This document shows, one piece after another, positions 50,830 through 60,008 of a stretch of 64,000 nt of DNA. Position 1 is the first letter of the stretch. Each line of letters begins with the position of its first letter. This DNA comes from Fibrobacter sp. Its GTDB lineage: Bacteria; Fibrobacterota; Fibrobacteria; Fibrobacterales; Fibrobacteraceae. A program made the translations under genes and the position numbers. Under the pieces are notes generated by a model that saw nothing but the letters and a program-made list of their open reading frames with translations, ran no database searches and had not been told where the DNA came from. Where the stretch lies: NCBI GenBank assembly GCA_017965445.1, contig JAGCPZ010000048.1, forward strand, positions 1 through 64,000. The letters run 5' to 3'.

Positions 50830-51447
50830 TTAGTTGAAAGTCAAGGATGCTACGAGGGCGAATGTGTTGTTGCTTGCTTCAATTTTATAATCACGGACTT
50901 TGCCGTTTGCAGAGTTGTGGGTGTATGAAAATGCTATACCTAGACCAAGTTCGCTGTTCATCCACCATTCTTTTCCAAGCGTGATGTTGAAACCCAAGCC
51001 TGCGTCAAGGTCAGTAAAACTGAGATCGTCGCCATTGATGGTGATGCTATAATCGGTTGCGCCAATAGAGGCGCTCGCATAGATGTTGTCTTGTGGCAGG
51101 AAATAATAGGTGAAGCCAGCGCCAATCATGACGATGTTGAAACCATCATGTTTTAAAGTTGCTTTTTCATATCCAGAGGAAGCTTTAAGATCAGAGAAAA
51201 GAATGTCGACGCCAATTGTTCCGTGCAGAATGAAGTTTGGAGTAATGGCTCCGCCAATTTTTAAGCCGGTATCATAGGCAATCCCTTCGCATGTCAGCTT
51301 AGCACGGACTCCGGAGACTTCTTCAGTGAATGAAGAATATCCAAGGCCCATCGTGGCGTTCAAGAAGAAACCGTCATGGGTTCTCGGTGCGGAAATAGCG
51401 AATGCGTAACTTGCTGCGATGGCGAAAATTAAAAGGATCTTTTTCAT
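50830..51447 (-). CDS. Outer-membrane beta-barrel protein (paralog 2)
   Basis: 205 residues; AGGAAAAACAA before ATG. MKKILLIFAIAASYAFAISA signal, then APRTHDGFFLNATMGLGYSS, LKIGGAITPNFILHGTIGVD and EWWMNSELGLGIAFSYTHNS, the same landmarks as the gene at 50112, ending ALVASLTFN. A recent tandem duplication is clear from residue and terminator similarity. Function unknown. Confidence 0.82.
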   Translation of the reverse strand: MKKILLIFAIAASYAFAISAPRTHDGFFLNATMGLGYSSFTEEVSGVRAKLTCEGIAYDTGLKIGGAITPNFILHGTIGVDILFSDLKASSGYEKATLKHDGFNIVMIGAGFTYYFLPQDNIYASASIGATDYSITINGDDLSFTDLDAGLGFNITLGKEWWMNSELGLGIAFSYTHNSANGKVRDYKIEASNNTFALVASLTFN

Positions 51448-51674
51448 TTGTTTTTCCTGTTTATATAATTGATGGCGAAATATTAATAAAATAATGAATT
51501 TTATGGTAGTAAAATAAAATTAACGATACGCCGGTTTTTTTATGCACTGTATTCGCGCCTGCTATTCCTTAAATTTTACGCTCCGTTCCCAAATTACTAT
51601 CTTTACCCCCGTTATGATTATCCATTCCTTCTACATGGGCTTCCAGTGATTAGCGGTTTAAACTTGTAATTTCC

Positions 51675-51706
51675 CTAACCACTAACCACCAACCACTAAC
51701 CACTTA
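51675..51706. repeat. Degenerate heptamer repeat CTAACCA
   Basis: CTAACCACTAACCACCAACC and ACTAACCACTTA give four near copies of CTAACCA, between the barrel paralog and tyrS. The same motif recurs at 54801. No ribosome site, ORF or hairpin in the roughly 270-nt gap explains it. Confidence 0.65.
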
Positions 51707-51719
51707 CATAATACCTAAA

Positions 51720-52937
51720 ATGCAATTCCGTCCTGTTAAAGAACAGCTTGAAATTTTGATGCGCGGCGTCGTTGATATCGTGCCGCAAGATGAACTCGAA
51801 AAGAAACTCCAGAAGTCCTACGAGACGGGCAAGCCTCTCCGTATCAAGATGGGCGTGGATCCAACGGCTCCGGATGTTCACTTCGGCCACACGGTCGTGA
51901 TGCGCAAGCTCCGCCAGTTCCAGGATTTGGGCCACACCGTCGTGCTCATCGTGGGCGACTACACGGCACAGATTGGCGACCCCAGCGGCCGCAACAAGGC
52001 CCGTCCTCGCCTCAGCCATGAACAAGTGCTCGAAAACGCGAAGGAATACCAGGAACAGTTCTTCAAGGTGGTCCGCCGCGACCAGGTGGAAATCCACTAC
52101 AACGGCGAATGGTTCAGTAAGCTCCCGTTCAGCAAGGTGACCGAACTCATGGGCCAGTTCACCGTGGCCCAGATGCTCGAACGCGAAGACTTCCACAACC
52201 GCTATACGGCAAATACGCCTATTAGCTTGCACGAATTCATGTACCCGATGATGCAGGGCTACGATTCCGTCGCCATCCAGAGCGATGTGGAACTGGGAGG
52301 AACCGACCAGAAGTTCAATGTGCTTCGCGGTCGCGACTTGCAACTTTTCGAAGGCATGGAACCGCAAATCGGTCTCTTTATGCCGATTCTCCTCGGTACC
52401 GACGGCAAGGTCAAGATGTCTAAGTCCATCGGTAACTACGTGGGCCTCAATGAACCCGCCGACGTGATGTACCACAAGATTTACAGCCTCGCCGACAGCA
52501 TTGTCGAAAACTGGTTCGAACTTCTGACCAATATTCCGCTTGCAGAAATCAAGCAGATGATGGCTGACATCGCCGCAGGCAAGATGAACCCCAACGATGC
52601 GAAGCATCGCCTCGCCATCGATATCGTGACGCAGTACTACGGCGCAGAAGCCGCCGAGGCCGCTGCTGCCAAGGAACGCGAAATCCACAGCGGTAATGCC
52701 ATCCCGAGCGATGCTGCCGAATGTTCCGTCGATGCCGGTACGTATGGCGCTCTCGACTTGCTCGTGAATATCAAGGCATTTGCCAGTAAGGGCGAAGCAC
52801 GCCGCATGGTGCAGAACGGCGGTGTGAGAATTGGCGGCGAAAAACTTGCCGACCCGCAGTCCCAGATTGAAATCAAGGGCGGCGACCAGCTGGTGGTCCA
52901 GGTGGGCAAGCGCAAGTTCTACAAGGTGAATTTCTAA
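51720..52937 (+). CDS. tyrS: Tyrosyl-tRNA synthetase
   Basis: 405 residues. MGVDPTAPDVHFGHTVVMRK gives the HIGH-type motif (HFGH, about 49-52); VKMSKSIGNYVGL is the KMSKS loop (about 230-235). An S4 RNA-binding domain ends the protein (VQNGGVRIGGEKLADPQSQI). It charges tRNA-Tyr. The HFGH motif and the length resemble the TyrZ/TyrS type 2 class. Complete. Just upstream of pfkB and mqnB. Confidence 0.96.
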   Translation: MQFRPVKEQLEILMRGVVDIVPQDELEKKLQKSYETGKPLRIKMGVDPTAPDVHFGHTVVMRKLRQFQDLGHTVVLIVGDYTAQIGDPSGRNKARPRLSHEQVLENAKEYQEQFFKVVRRDQVEIHYNGEWFSKLPFSKVTELMGQFTVAQMLEREDFHNRYTANTPISLHEFMYPMMQGYDSVAIQSDVELGGTDQKFNVLRGRDLQLFEGMEPQIGLFMPILLGTDGKVKMSKSIGNYVGLNEPADVMYHKIYSLADSIVENWFELLTNIPLAEIKQMMADIAAGKMNPNDAKHRLAIDIVTQYYGAEAAEAAAAKEREIHSGNAIPSDAAECSVDAGTYGALDLLVNIKAFASKGEARRMVQNGGVRIGGEKLADPQSQIEIKGGDQLVVQVGKRKFYKVNF

Positions 52938-52945
52938 GGCGTCTT

Positions 52946-53902
52946 ATGTCTCGCGAAATCTTAGTTCTCGGTCTCAATCCCGCATGGCAGAGAGTCTTCT
53001 TCTTGGACAAGTTTGTTCCGGGAGAAGTCCATCGCATATCCAAAGTCAAGGAATATGCGTCGGGCAAGGGAATCAACTGCTGCCGTGTTTTGCAACTGCT
53101 GGGAGGAACTCCTCGTCTGATGCACTTCCTCGGTGCCGGGAACGGCGAGAAAATCTTTGACGAACTTTCGGTCTGCGGCATTCAGCAGGTCCCGGTTTGG
53201 ATTCGCGAAAATACCCGCATCTGCACGACGATTGCCTGTAATGGAGATACCACGGAACTTGTGGAACCGTCGCCGTCTCTCGCTTCGTCCGAGAACGATG
53301 ATTTTGCACAAACGCTGATTGACCATTGGGATTCGACGCAGTATGTGGCTCTTTGTGGGACTTTCCCGCATGGTTTTGACGTGAGGATGTTCAATTCTCT
53401 TGATTTTAACGGCAAGCACGTTTTCGTGGATGCCATAGATGACATAGACGAACTTCTTGCGAAAGGCGTCGAACTTCTCAAGATAAACATGTCGGAATAT
53501 TGCAAGTTGCTGGAGCGCATGAGCATTCCGCTTGTAAAGTCTAGCCCGCAGTTCTGGAAGATGACGGCTATGGCTGTCCTTGAACGCCTTCCCATCAAGA
53601 ACCTCGTGGTGACCGATGAGGATTCTCCTGTCCGTGCGTTCCGCTTGGTCGAAAAGAAGTTCCAAGGTATCCAGTTGCAGCCTGCTGCAATCAATGTGAA
53701 AAACGATATTGGCGCCGGAGATTCTTTCTTTGCCGGTTGGCTTTATGCTTGCGACCAGGGACTCAGCTTTGAAAGCTGCTTGGCCAAGGCAACCGCTGTC
53801 GCTTGTGCCCGTTGTGAAGTCGAACGTCCGTGGAACTTGAGTATGGACCGCGTTGTCGAGCTCGAAAACGAACTGGCGACAAAGGTTGAACGCCTCGAAT
53901 AA
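52946..53902 (+). CDS. PfkB-family sugar kinase (1-phosphofructokinase-like)
   Basis: 318 residues, 8 nt after tyrS. ILVLGLNPAWQRVFFLDKFV and KVKEYASGKGINCCRVLQLL match the FruK/LacC branch of PfkB kinases; the C-terminal NDIGAGDSFFAGWLYACDQG carries the catalytic Asp259 in GAGD. Expected reaction: ATP-dependent phosphorylation of a sugar phosphate (fructose-1-P or tagatose-6-P type). The substrate is not fixed by sequence. It is followed 11 nt later by mqnB. Confidence 0.88.
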   Translation: MSREILVLGLNPAWQRVFFLDKFVPGEVHRISKVKEYASGKGINCCRVLQLLGGTPRLMHFLGAGNGEKIFDELSVCGIQQVPVWIRENTRICTTIACNGDTTELVEPSPSLASSENDDFAQTLIDHWDSTQYVALCGTFPHGFDVRMFNSLDFNGKHVFVDAIDDIDELLAKGVELLKINMSEYCKLLERMSIPLVKSSPQFWKMTAMAVLERLPIKNLVVTDEDSPVRAFRLVEKKFQGIQLQPAAINVKNDIGAGDSFFAGWLYACDQGLSFESCLAKATAVACARCEVERPWNLSMDRVVELENELATKVERLE

Positions 53903-53913
53903 AGGCCTCGCTG

Positions 53914-54621
53914 ATGGATGAACGTTTTGTTCCTTTGTTTGCCTTTGCGTCAAATGTGGAATTTTTCGGAACGTTCCCGGAATGCAGGTCTTTTGTTCAA
54001 AAAAATATTCGTTTAGGCGAAATCGTTGAATTGGCTGGAGGCCGAGGCTTTGCTGTTGTTCTAGGCGTTGGCTTGCTTGAGTTTGCAACAAACTTATCTC
54101 TATTGCTTTCTCGGTTTTCTGCTGAAGGCCCATTTACGCATGTTGTTCTTGCCGGTATTTGCGGCGCCTATCCTGGCCGTTCCTTGAATATTGGTGATGT
54201 TGTTCGTGTGGATTCCGAGAGAATAGGTGATTTGGGCGTTGCCGAACGGGATGGTTCGTTTACGCCTTGGCATAAAGTTTGCAACGCTGCGAGTTCGCAA
54301 GATTTGAGCAATTCCGTGCAAGTTTACGAGTCTTCGCCGCTTCGTTATGTTCCTGCCTGGCTAGAGCGTTTAAGGGCCGTTTCTGGCCTGACGGTCAACT
54401 GCTGCACGGGTACAGCCGCTATGGCTGCAGAACGCGTCCAGAACTTCGATGTGGATGTGGAATCGATGGAAGGGGCCGCCTGCTTTTCCGTTTGCCGTGC
54501 ATTTGGCATGCCCTGCTTCGAAGTCCGTGCCGTGAGCAACTTGGCCACCACCCGCGACAAGTCCACCTGGCGCATCGACGATGCTTTAAAAGCACTGAAT
54601 TCGCTTGTAAACGGTCTTTGA
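53914..54621 (+). CDS. mqnB: Futalosine hydrolase
   Basis: 235 residues of the nucleoside-phosphorylase/hydrolase fold: VVLAGICGAYPGRSLNIGDV, TVNCCTGTAAMAAERVQNFD, VDVESMEGAACFSVCRAFGM and AVSNLATTRDKSTWRIDDAL. These are the hallmarks of MqnB, which removes hypoxanthine from futalosine in the menaquinone pathway. Adjacent mqnD supports this. Start after a purine stretch in the pfkB-mqnB gap. No mqnA/C seen in the window. Confidence 0.9.
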   Translation: MDERFVPLFAFASNVEFFGTFPECRSFVQKNIRLGEIVELAGGRGFAVVLGVGLLEFATNLSLLLSRFSAEGPFTHVVLAGICGAYPGRSLNIGDVVRVDSERIGDLGVAERDGSFTPWHKVCNAASSQDLSNSVQVYESSPLRYVPAWLERLRAVSGLTVNCCTGTAAMAAERVQNFDVDVESMEGAACFSVCRAFGMPCFEVRAVSNLATTRDKSTWRIDDALKALNSLVNGL

Positions 54622-54674
54622 ATCGTTGACTTTGCTCCGCAATTGGTCTCTCTGGAGGCTATGAGTTCGGGGCT

Positions 54675-54712
54675 AAAGCCCCTTTGAACGCGCATCGCTT
54701 TGGGCTTTTTTT
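54675..54712 (+). terminator. Terminator after mqnB
   Basis: AAAGCCC pairs with GGGCTTT across about 20 nt and is followed by a T-run. It ends the tyrS-pfkB-mqnB unit. Confidence 0.7.
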
Positions 54713-54737
54713 ACTAATTTCTTACAGGATTGCAAAA

Positions 54738-54816
54738 TGAAAAATTAAAAATGACAATTTCATTCTTCATTCTTAATTTTTAATTCATAATTTCTAATTC
54801 CTAACCACTAACCACA
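54738..54816. repeat. AT-rich inverted repeat plus CTAACCA run before mqnD
   Basis: ATGAAAAATTAAAAATGACA at 54738 is mirrored by AATTTTTAATTCAT around 54775-54788, a long AT inverted pair. It is followed by CTAACCACTAACCAC at 54801-54815, the same heptamer as at 51675. Non-coding. Confidence 0.55.
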
Positions 54817-54884
54817 AGCATTTCTTATTGCATTTCGCTCACACCCCATACCTCAAAGCGCCGTAGGCGCGACCTCATACCTCT

Positions 54885-55676
54885 ATGCAACTCTCTCTCG
54901 GTATTTCCACTTGCCCTAACGACACCTTCATTTACGAGGCCTTGATTCACGGGCTTGAAAATTCCCCATTTGAATGGAAGGTTACGTACGCCGACGTGCA
55001 AACGCTCAACGAAATGGTGCTGCGTGGCGAACTGGATGTCGCTAAAATTAGCGCGCAAGTCTATCCGCAGATAGCCGAAGCGTACCGCTGCCTTGGTTGC
55101 GGAGGCGCTATCGGCTACGGTTGCGGCCCGCTTTTGCTCTCTTCATCGGGAAATGCGTTCGATTCGGCGCTTTCGACGACGCTCCCTGGCGCAAATACGA
55201 CCGCAGCGCTCCTTTTTAAGTTCTGGTATTCTCGTTGTTATAAAGATGCTCCTAAATTGCAATATGCGCTGTTTAACGAGGTCTATCAGGGGTTGCTGAA
55301 CAAAACCGTTGCTCAGGGCGTTACCATCCACGAACACCGTTTTACGTGGAAACGCGATGGTCTCCACCTGTTGCAGGATTTAGGCGCTTTCTGGGAGCAG
55401 GAGACAGGGGCCCCGATTCCGCTTGGTATTGCGGTTGCTCGGAAGGAACTTGGTTTTGCGGCTATCGAATCTGTCGAGAATGAAATTCGTCGCAGCCTGC
55501 GGATAGCCCGCCAAAGAAGTAATCCGGTGACCCCGTTTATCGTCGAAAAAGCGCAAATCGATGACGAAGAAGTCATCAAGTCTCACATCGCAATGTTCGT
55601 GAATGATTTCTCCGAAAATGTCGGAGAGGCGGGTTGGAGGGCTCTTGAGAATCTGTGGCGGTTATCACACTGTTAA
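54885..55676 (+). CDS. mqnD: 1,4-dihydroxy-6-naphthoate synthase
   Basis: 263 residues. MQLSLGISTCPNDTFIYEAL is the classical MqnD start, with NEMVLRGELDVAKISAQVYP and GYGCGPLLLSSSGN following. The MqnA/MqnD fold is like a solute-binding protein, with HEHRFTWKRDGLHLLQDLGA toward the end. It cleaves cyclic dehypoxanthinyl futalosine to 1,4-dihydroxy-6-naphthoate. Together with mqnB it places the futalosine route in this genome. ATG 54885; no clear ribosome site. Confidence 0.93.
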   Translation: MQLSLGISTCPNDTFIYEALIHGLENSPFEWKVTYADVQTLNEMVLRGELDVAKISAQVYPQIAEAYRCLGCGGAIGYGCGPLLLSSSGNAFDSALSTTLPGANTTAALLFKFWYSRCYKDAPKLQYALFNEVYQGLLNKTVAQGVTIHEHRFTWKRDGLHLLQDLGAFWEQETGAPIPLGIAVARKELGFAAIESVENEIRRSLRIARQRSNPVTPFIVEKAQIDDEEVIKSHIAMFVNDFSENVGEAGWRALENLWRLSHC

Positions 55677-55802
55677 TAAGTTGTTGACTTGTCCAAAACC
55701 TATGTAATAGTTTGTAAACGTAAACGTAATTTTGCAAAACGGCGAATTTTTAGCAAAAACTTTATTTATTTTCCAAAAAGCATCTTTTTTTGGAGTTTGC
55801 TT

Positions 55803-56003
55803 ATGAGTTTAGTGAACGATCTTGAACAAGAAATCGAAAATTTCAAGCGCGAATACGAAAAGTTCGAACGCGGTAACAAGTCAGCTGGCACGCGTGCCCG
55901 CAAGGTCTTGCAGAGTATCAAAAAAACCTGCCAAGAGATCCGTGTTTCAATTCAAGGTGCAAAGAAGGAGGAGGAGAAGGACGGTCTTCGTAGCGAGGAC
56001 TGA
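55803..56003 (+). CDS. Hc1-type histone H1-like protein
   Basis: 66 residues; TTGGAG before ATG 55803. EYEKFERGNKSAGTRARKVL is the helical basic core shared with bacterial Hc1-like proteins, with SIKKTCQEIR following and a Glu/Lys tail. Such proteins bind DNA, probably organising the nucleoid. Longer in-frame starts upstream lack a ribosome site. Standing alone between mqnD and the envelope operon. Confidence 0.85.
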   Translation: MSLVNDLEQEIENFKREYEKFERGNKSAGTRARKVLQSIKKTCQEIRVSIQGAKKEEEKDGLRSED

Positions 56004-56190
56004 CAGATAAATTTTCCCTAAAAGGCTATACCTGTGTTTTTTTTTACACGAAAAATGGCGTTTTTTGAAGAAAATCATTTGACTAAAGTCATTTTTGAAG
56101 GTATATTCCCACATGGGTTTTGTGTTTGCCAAACTGGCAAGCGTATGTTTAACGAATTTAAGTGTTCTATGATTGGAGAAACGTAGCAGT

Positions 56191-57708
56191 ATGACCCTAA
56201 AGAAACTGGTCTTAATTACGGCCGGGGCGATGCTTCTTTCTGGAACCGCCATGGCCAGGAATATCAATGTGCCGGGCGATTTCTCGAAGATTGCTGATGC
56301 TCTCGGAAATGCGGATGCCGGGGATACAATCCTTGTCAAACGCGGTGTTTACAATGAAAACATCACCCTTATCATGGGTGTTGTCCTCAAGGGCGAGGAT
56401 CCTTTGACAACCATCATTGATGGTGGTCGCAGAGGTCCAACCGTCATGGGTACTTCGGGCGCAGAAATGTCGCACTTCACAGTGAGGAACGGTCTCGAAG
56501 GTATCCTTTGCGAAAACGCAGCTCCCTACATTCATCATTGCTATGTGATCGATAACCACGCAACGGGTATCGGTGCTTTTATTTCTTTGCCTTGGCTCCG
56601 CAATAACGTGGTCTATGGCAACCGCTGGTCCGGCATTCTCGCCTGGGGTGCGAAGTCGCTCGATGCTTACGTCGAACAGAACGTCGTGCTCCGCAACGGC
56701 TACTCTGGCCTTGCTTTGAAGGGCCCGACCAACATTATCGCCCGTAACAACATCTTCATGGAAAACCACTACTACGGTGTGTTTGCTGACCCGGCTGCCG
56801 GTCAGACGAAGGTGGAGTACAACAACATCTACAAGAACTACTACCCGTTCAACCAGTTCATCAAGGTGAACCGCACGAACGTGTCTCTGGACCCGAAGTT
56901 CATCAGCCCGTCTCTCGGCAAGCCGAACTTCTTCTGCCAGTCCACCTCGCCGATGATCAAGCGCGGTAAGGGTAAACTGGATATCGGTCTTACCGCAACG
57001 GAAGTTGTGAAGGAAGAAGAGGCCGTTCAGGAAACTCGTAATCCGGATACCGATGGCGATGGCCTTTGCGATCCGTGGGTTTCTGAAGAAGGTCTTGGCG
57101 AAAAGTATGCCGGTACCTGCACGGGCTTCGATAACTGCCCGGAAGAAGCCGAAGACTTCGACGGCTTCCAGGATGACGATGGTTGCCCGGATGCTGACAA
57201 CGATCGTGACGGTCTTTGCGATCCGTGGGTCGAAGCCAAGGGTATGCTTTCTACTTTCGCTCACATCTGTAAGGGTGTTGACCTCTGCCCAGAACAGGCA
57301 GAATCGCTCAACAGCTACAAGGACGACGATGGTTGCCCGGACGAAGTTCCGCAGCCGCCTAAGAAAGTCTTCGTTCTTGAAGGTGTGAACTTCGAATCCG
57401 GTAAGTCCACGATTACTCAGGACTCCTACGTCTCCTTGATGAAGGTTGTCGATATCATGGAAACCTTCCCGGAATCTACGTTTGACATTGTTGGTCATAC
57501 CGACAACATCGGTAGCAAGGACAAGAATATGACTTTGTCTGCAGACCGTGCAAACGCTGTGAAAAACTTCCTTGTCGAAAAGGGCATTGCCGAAAGCCGT
57601 ATGACAACGCAGGGCTTGGGCGATACAAAGCCTGTAGCTTCCAACAAAACACCTGAAGGGCGTGCGCAGAATCGTCGTATCGAATTCATCCGCACGGATA
57701 TTAAGTAA
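56191..57708 (+). CDS. Beta-helix / thrombospondin-3 / OmpA-like protein
   Basis: About 505 residues from ATG 56191. Signal peptide MTLKKLVLITAGAMLLSGTA. A right-handed parallel beta-helix (pectate-lyase-like) fills about 30-270 (NVPGDFSKIADALGNADAGD, IVARN-type turns such as NIIARNNIFMENHYYGVFA). Ca-binding repeats (DTDGDGLCDPWV, DNDRDGLCDPWV, KDDDGCPDE) form the thrombospondin-3-like middle. The OmpA-type C-terminal domain (FDIVGHTDNIGSKDKN, LSADRANAVKNFLVEKG) binds peptidoglycan. First gene of a three-gene operon. Confidence 0.9.
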   Translation: MTLKKLVLITAGAMLLSGTAMARNINVPGDFSKIADALGNADAGDTILVKRGVYNENITLIMGVVLKGEDPLTTIIDGGRRGPTVMGTSGAEMSHFTVRNGLEGILCENAAPYIHHCYVIDNHATGIGAFISLPWLRNNVVYGNRWSGILAWGAKSLDAYVEQNVVLRNGYSGLALKGPTNIIARNNIFMENHYYGVFADPAAGQTKVEYNNIYKNYYPFNQFIKVNRTNVSLDPKFISPSLGKPNFFCQSTSPMIKRGKGKLDIGLTATEVVKEEEAVQETRNPDTDGDGLCDPWVSEEGLGEKYAGTCTGFDNCPEEAEDFDGFQDDDGCPDADNDRDGLCDPWVEAKGMLSTFAHICKGVDLCPEQAESLNSYKDDDGCPDEVPQPPKKVFVLEGVNFESGKSTITQDSYVSLMKVVDIMETFPESTFDIVGHTDNIGSKDKNMTLSADRANAVKNFLVEKGIAESRMTTQGLGDTKPVASNKTPEGRAQNRRIEFIRTDIK

Positions 57709-57719
57709 AGGAGTAGGTG

Positions 57720-59957
57720 ATGTTGCATAAGAGTTTCATCAAAACGTCCGCAATTGGACTTGCCGTAGCAAGCACTTCTTTGTTCGCTGAGGCAACCTAC
57801 ACGCCGAATAAGTATCAGCAGAATGATTGGTTTGCAGAATTTGGTGGCAACACTGCCATGTACGTGAACCCCGCTGGTATTTCTGAAACTGATCAGCTTG
57901 AATTCAGCGCTGCATTCTTTAGCACCATTAGTGGTGAAGCTAGCCAGGAATATGTCAGCTTGACATATCCGATTGACTACAAGCACACTTGGGGCATCTC
58001 CCTTTTCGAAAACGGTGCTTCCATTGAAGGTGGCCAGTCCTATACCGAAATTGCCGCATTGTTCGGCTATTCCTATAGGCTCATGCACTTCCTCTCTCTC
58101 GGTATCGACCTCTCTGTCTTGTACATCAACCAGTTTGATGAACTCAAGCAGCTTACTGTCGGTGCTGACGTGGGCTTGAGCTGGAACCCGCTCGCTTCTT
58201 CGAAGTATGGTTACTTGCTCATTGGCGTTGCCGTCCAGAACCTCCTTGCACCGGCCATCAGCGAAGCTGAAGGTGATGGTAGCTTCAAGTTCGTTCTTAT
58301 GACTGCAAAGGACGCTTACAAGATTCCGACGAACCTCAACCTCTCCCTTTTCTGGCGCGGTTTCAACCGTCTCCTCGAAATGAAGGCAGAACTCTCCTTG
58401 ATCGACATCATCCACGATGCTGACGAAGGTGGTAAGGGTTCCAATCTTGAAATGAGCTTCACCTTGACCTACTACCTCTCTTCTCACCTCGGCGTTCGCG
58501 CTCGTTTCACGAAGGAAGGCTATCCGGTCATCGGTGCAACGGTTAACGTGAAGGATGTGAGCATCTTCCGTTACCTCGCTCTTGATCTTGAAATGTCTCA
58601 CGATGACCTCTGGGCCAAGAAGAACCGTGGCTTTGTCTGGGCTGTCAAGCTGACCAGCCGCTTCGGTGACACTCGTGAAGAGAAGATTGGTGAAGAACGT
58701 TATCGTCGCTTGAAGATCGAACCTGAAAACGACTACCGTGCTGCTATGCGTCTGTACTTGAACCGTCAGTTCCTCGAAGCCGCTTATGCCTTCGGTAAGG
58801 TTCAGACCAAGTACCCGGCATTCCACTTGGTGGACCAGGCTGCGTTCTACAAGGCAAAGTCTTTCGAAAACCTCCGTATGCACAAGGCTGCTAAGAACGT
58901 TTACGAAGACGCTATCAAGCGTTATCCGCAGAGCGACCAGCGCGCCAAGTATCACTTCCAGTTGATGAACATCGACTATAAGGAAGGCAAATATACGGAA
59001 GCTATGGCCAAGTATCAGAACATTGCCCAGAAGTTCGGCGAAAGCGACGTGAAGGCTGACGCTGACTACGTTGCAGGCCAGATCAAGTTCGAACAGGGTC
59101 TCTATCAGGAAGCTGTTGACTTGCTCTCCGCAATTCTTCCGGGTAACGCAAACTACTTCTATGCCCGCTATACCATGGGTATCGCTAACAGCCGCATGGG
59201 CAAGTTCGACGAAGCCGAAAACTGCTTCCGCGACATTACGGAACAGCCGGTTTCCAACCAGTCCGAACGCGACTTGCAGGATGCCGCCAAGGTTAAGCTC
59301 GGCCACCTCTTCTTCTCTGGTGAAAAGCCGGACATCGCAGCAGCTGCTCAGATGTATGGCCAGGTCCAGAAGGGTTCTCCGGTGTTCGACGAAGCTATGC
59401 TCGGTATTGCATGGTCCTTCCTCAAGGTTCACAAACCGGATGACGCTATCAAGCCTGCAAAATGGATCATCAGCAACCTCCCGGAATCCTTCCTCGTGTC
59501 TGAAGCTTATCTCGTGGTGGGTTACTGCTACTTCATGAAGAAAGATTACCAGAACGCACTCGATGCTTTGACTGAGGCTGAAAAGCGCACGGAACAGCCG
59601 ATTGTGTCTGTCGCTTCTCGCGACAGTGCTCGCCAAGCGTATGATGCTATGCAGACCCAGTTCGACTCCGTTCAGGTTCTTGCTTTGGATCTCGCTCGTC
59701 AGTTGCCGACTCCGCGTGTGGAAAGCAAGCGTGAAGCTTTGCGTCCGACGTTCGACAAGGCTAACCAAGCTATTGAAGATTACGCATCGTTCATGCAGAG
59801 ATCTATCCAGAGTGACCGCTTCGAATCTAACCGCAAGCGTATTTTGGATGATGCTGGCTTTACTAAGGCCACCCTCTTGTCCAAGATGGGCGGTGCTGGC
59901 GGCGGATCGAAACCTGCGTTGCCGTCTGACGTTGAACAATTGGGAGATGACCTGTAG
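57720..59957 (+). CDS. Outer-membrane barrel (PorV-like) with C-terminal TPR region
   Basis: About 745 residues; AAGGAG at 57708 is 6 nt from ATG 57720 (GTG 57717 also in frame). The first about 340 residues look like a FadL/PorV-type barrel: FAEFGGNTAMYVNPAGISET, GISLFENGASIEGGQSYTEI. After about 340, TPR units follow (YRAAMRLYLNRQFLEAAYAF, GKYTEAMAKYQNIAQKFGES, DNALDALTEAEKR-type). The fusion of a barrel to a TPR solenoid is uncommon. Gap to previous gene 11 nt, so same operon. Confidence 0.82.
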   Translation: MLHKSFIKTSAIGLAVASTSLFAEATYTPNKYQQNDWFAEFGGNTAMYVNPAGISETDQLEFSAAFFSTISGEASQEYVSLTYPIDYKHTWGISLFENGASIEGGQSYTEIAALFGYSYRLMHFLSLGIDLSVLYINQFDELKQLTVGADVGLSWNPLASSKYGYLLIGVAVQNLLAPAISEAEGDGSFKFVLMTAKDAYKIPTNLNLSLFWRGFNRLLEMKAELSLIDIIHDADEGGKGSNLEMSFTLTYYLSSHLGVRARFTKEGYPVIGATVNVKDVSIFRYLALDLEMSHDDLWAKKNRGFVWAVKLTSRFGDTREEKIGEERYRRLKIEPENDYRAAMRLYLNRQFLEAAYAFGKVQTKYPAFHLVDQAAFYKAKSFENLRMHKAAKNVYEDAIKRYPQSDQRAKYHFQLMNIDYKEGKYTEAMAKYQNIAQKFGESDVKADADYVAGQIKFEQGLYQEAVDLLSAILPGNANYFYARYTMGIANSRMGKFDEAENCFRDITEQPVSNQSERDLQDAAKVKLGHLFFSGEKPDIAAAAQMYGQVQKGSPVFDEAMLGIAWSFLKVHKPDDAIKPAKWIISNLPESFLVSEAYLVVGYCYFMKKDYQNALDALTEAEKRTEQPIVSVASRDSARQAYDAMQTQFDSVQVLALDLARQLPTPRVESKREALRPTFDKANQAIEDYASFMQRSIQSDRFESNRKRILDDAGFTKATLLSKMGGAGGGSKPALPSDVEQLGDDL

Positions 59958-60008
59958 AAATACGGGTTTTTTCCCTTATTATATGAAATCATAGGTGGAT
60001 AGAGAACG

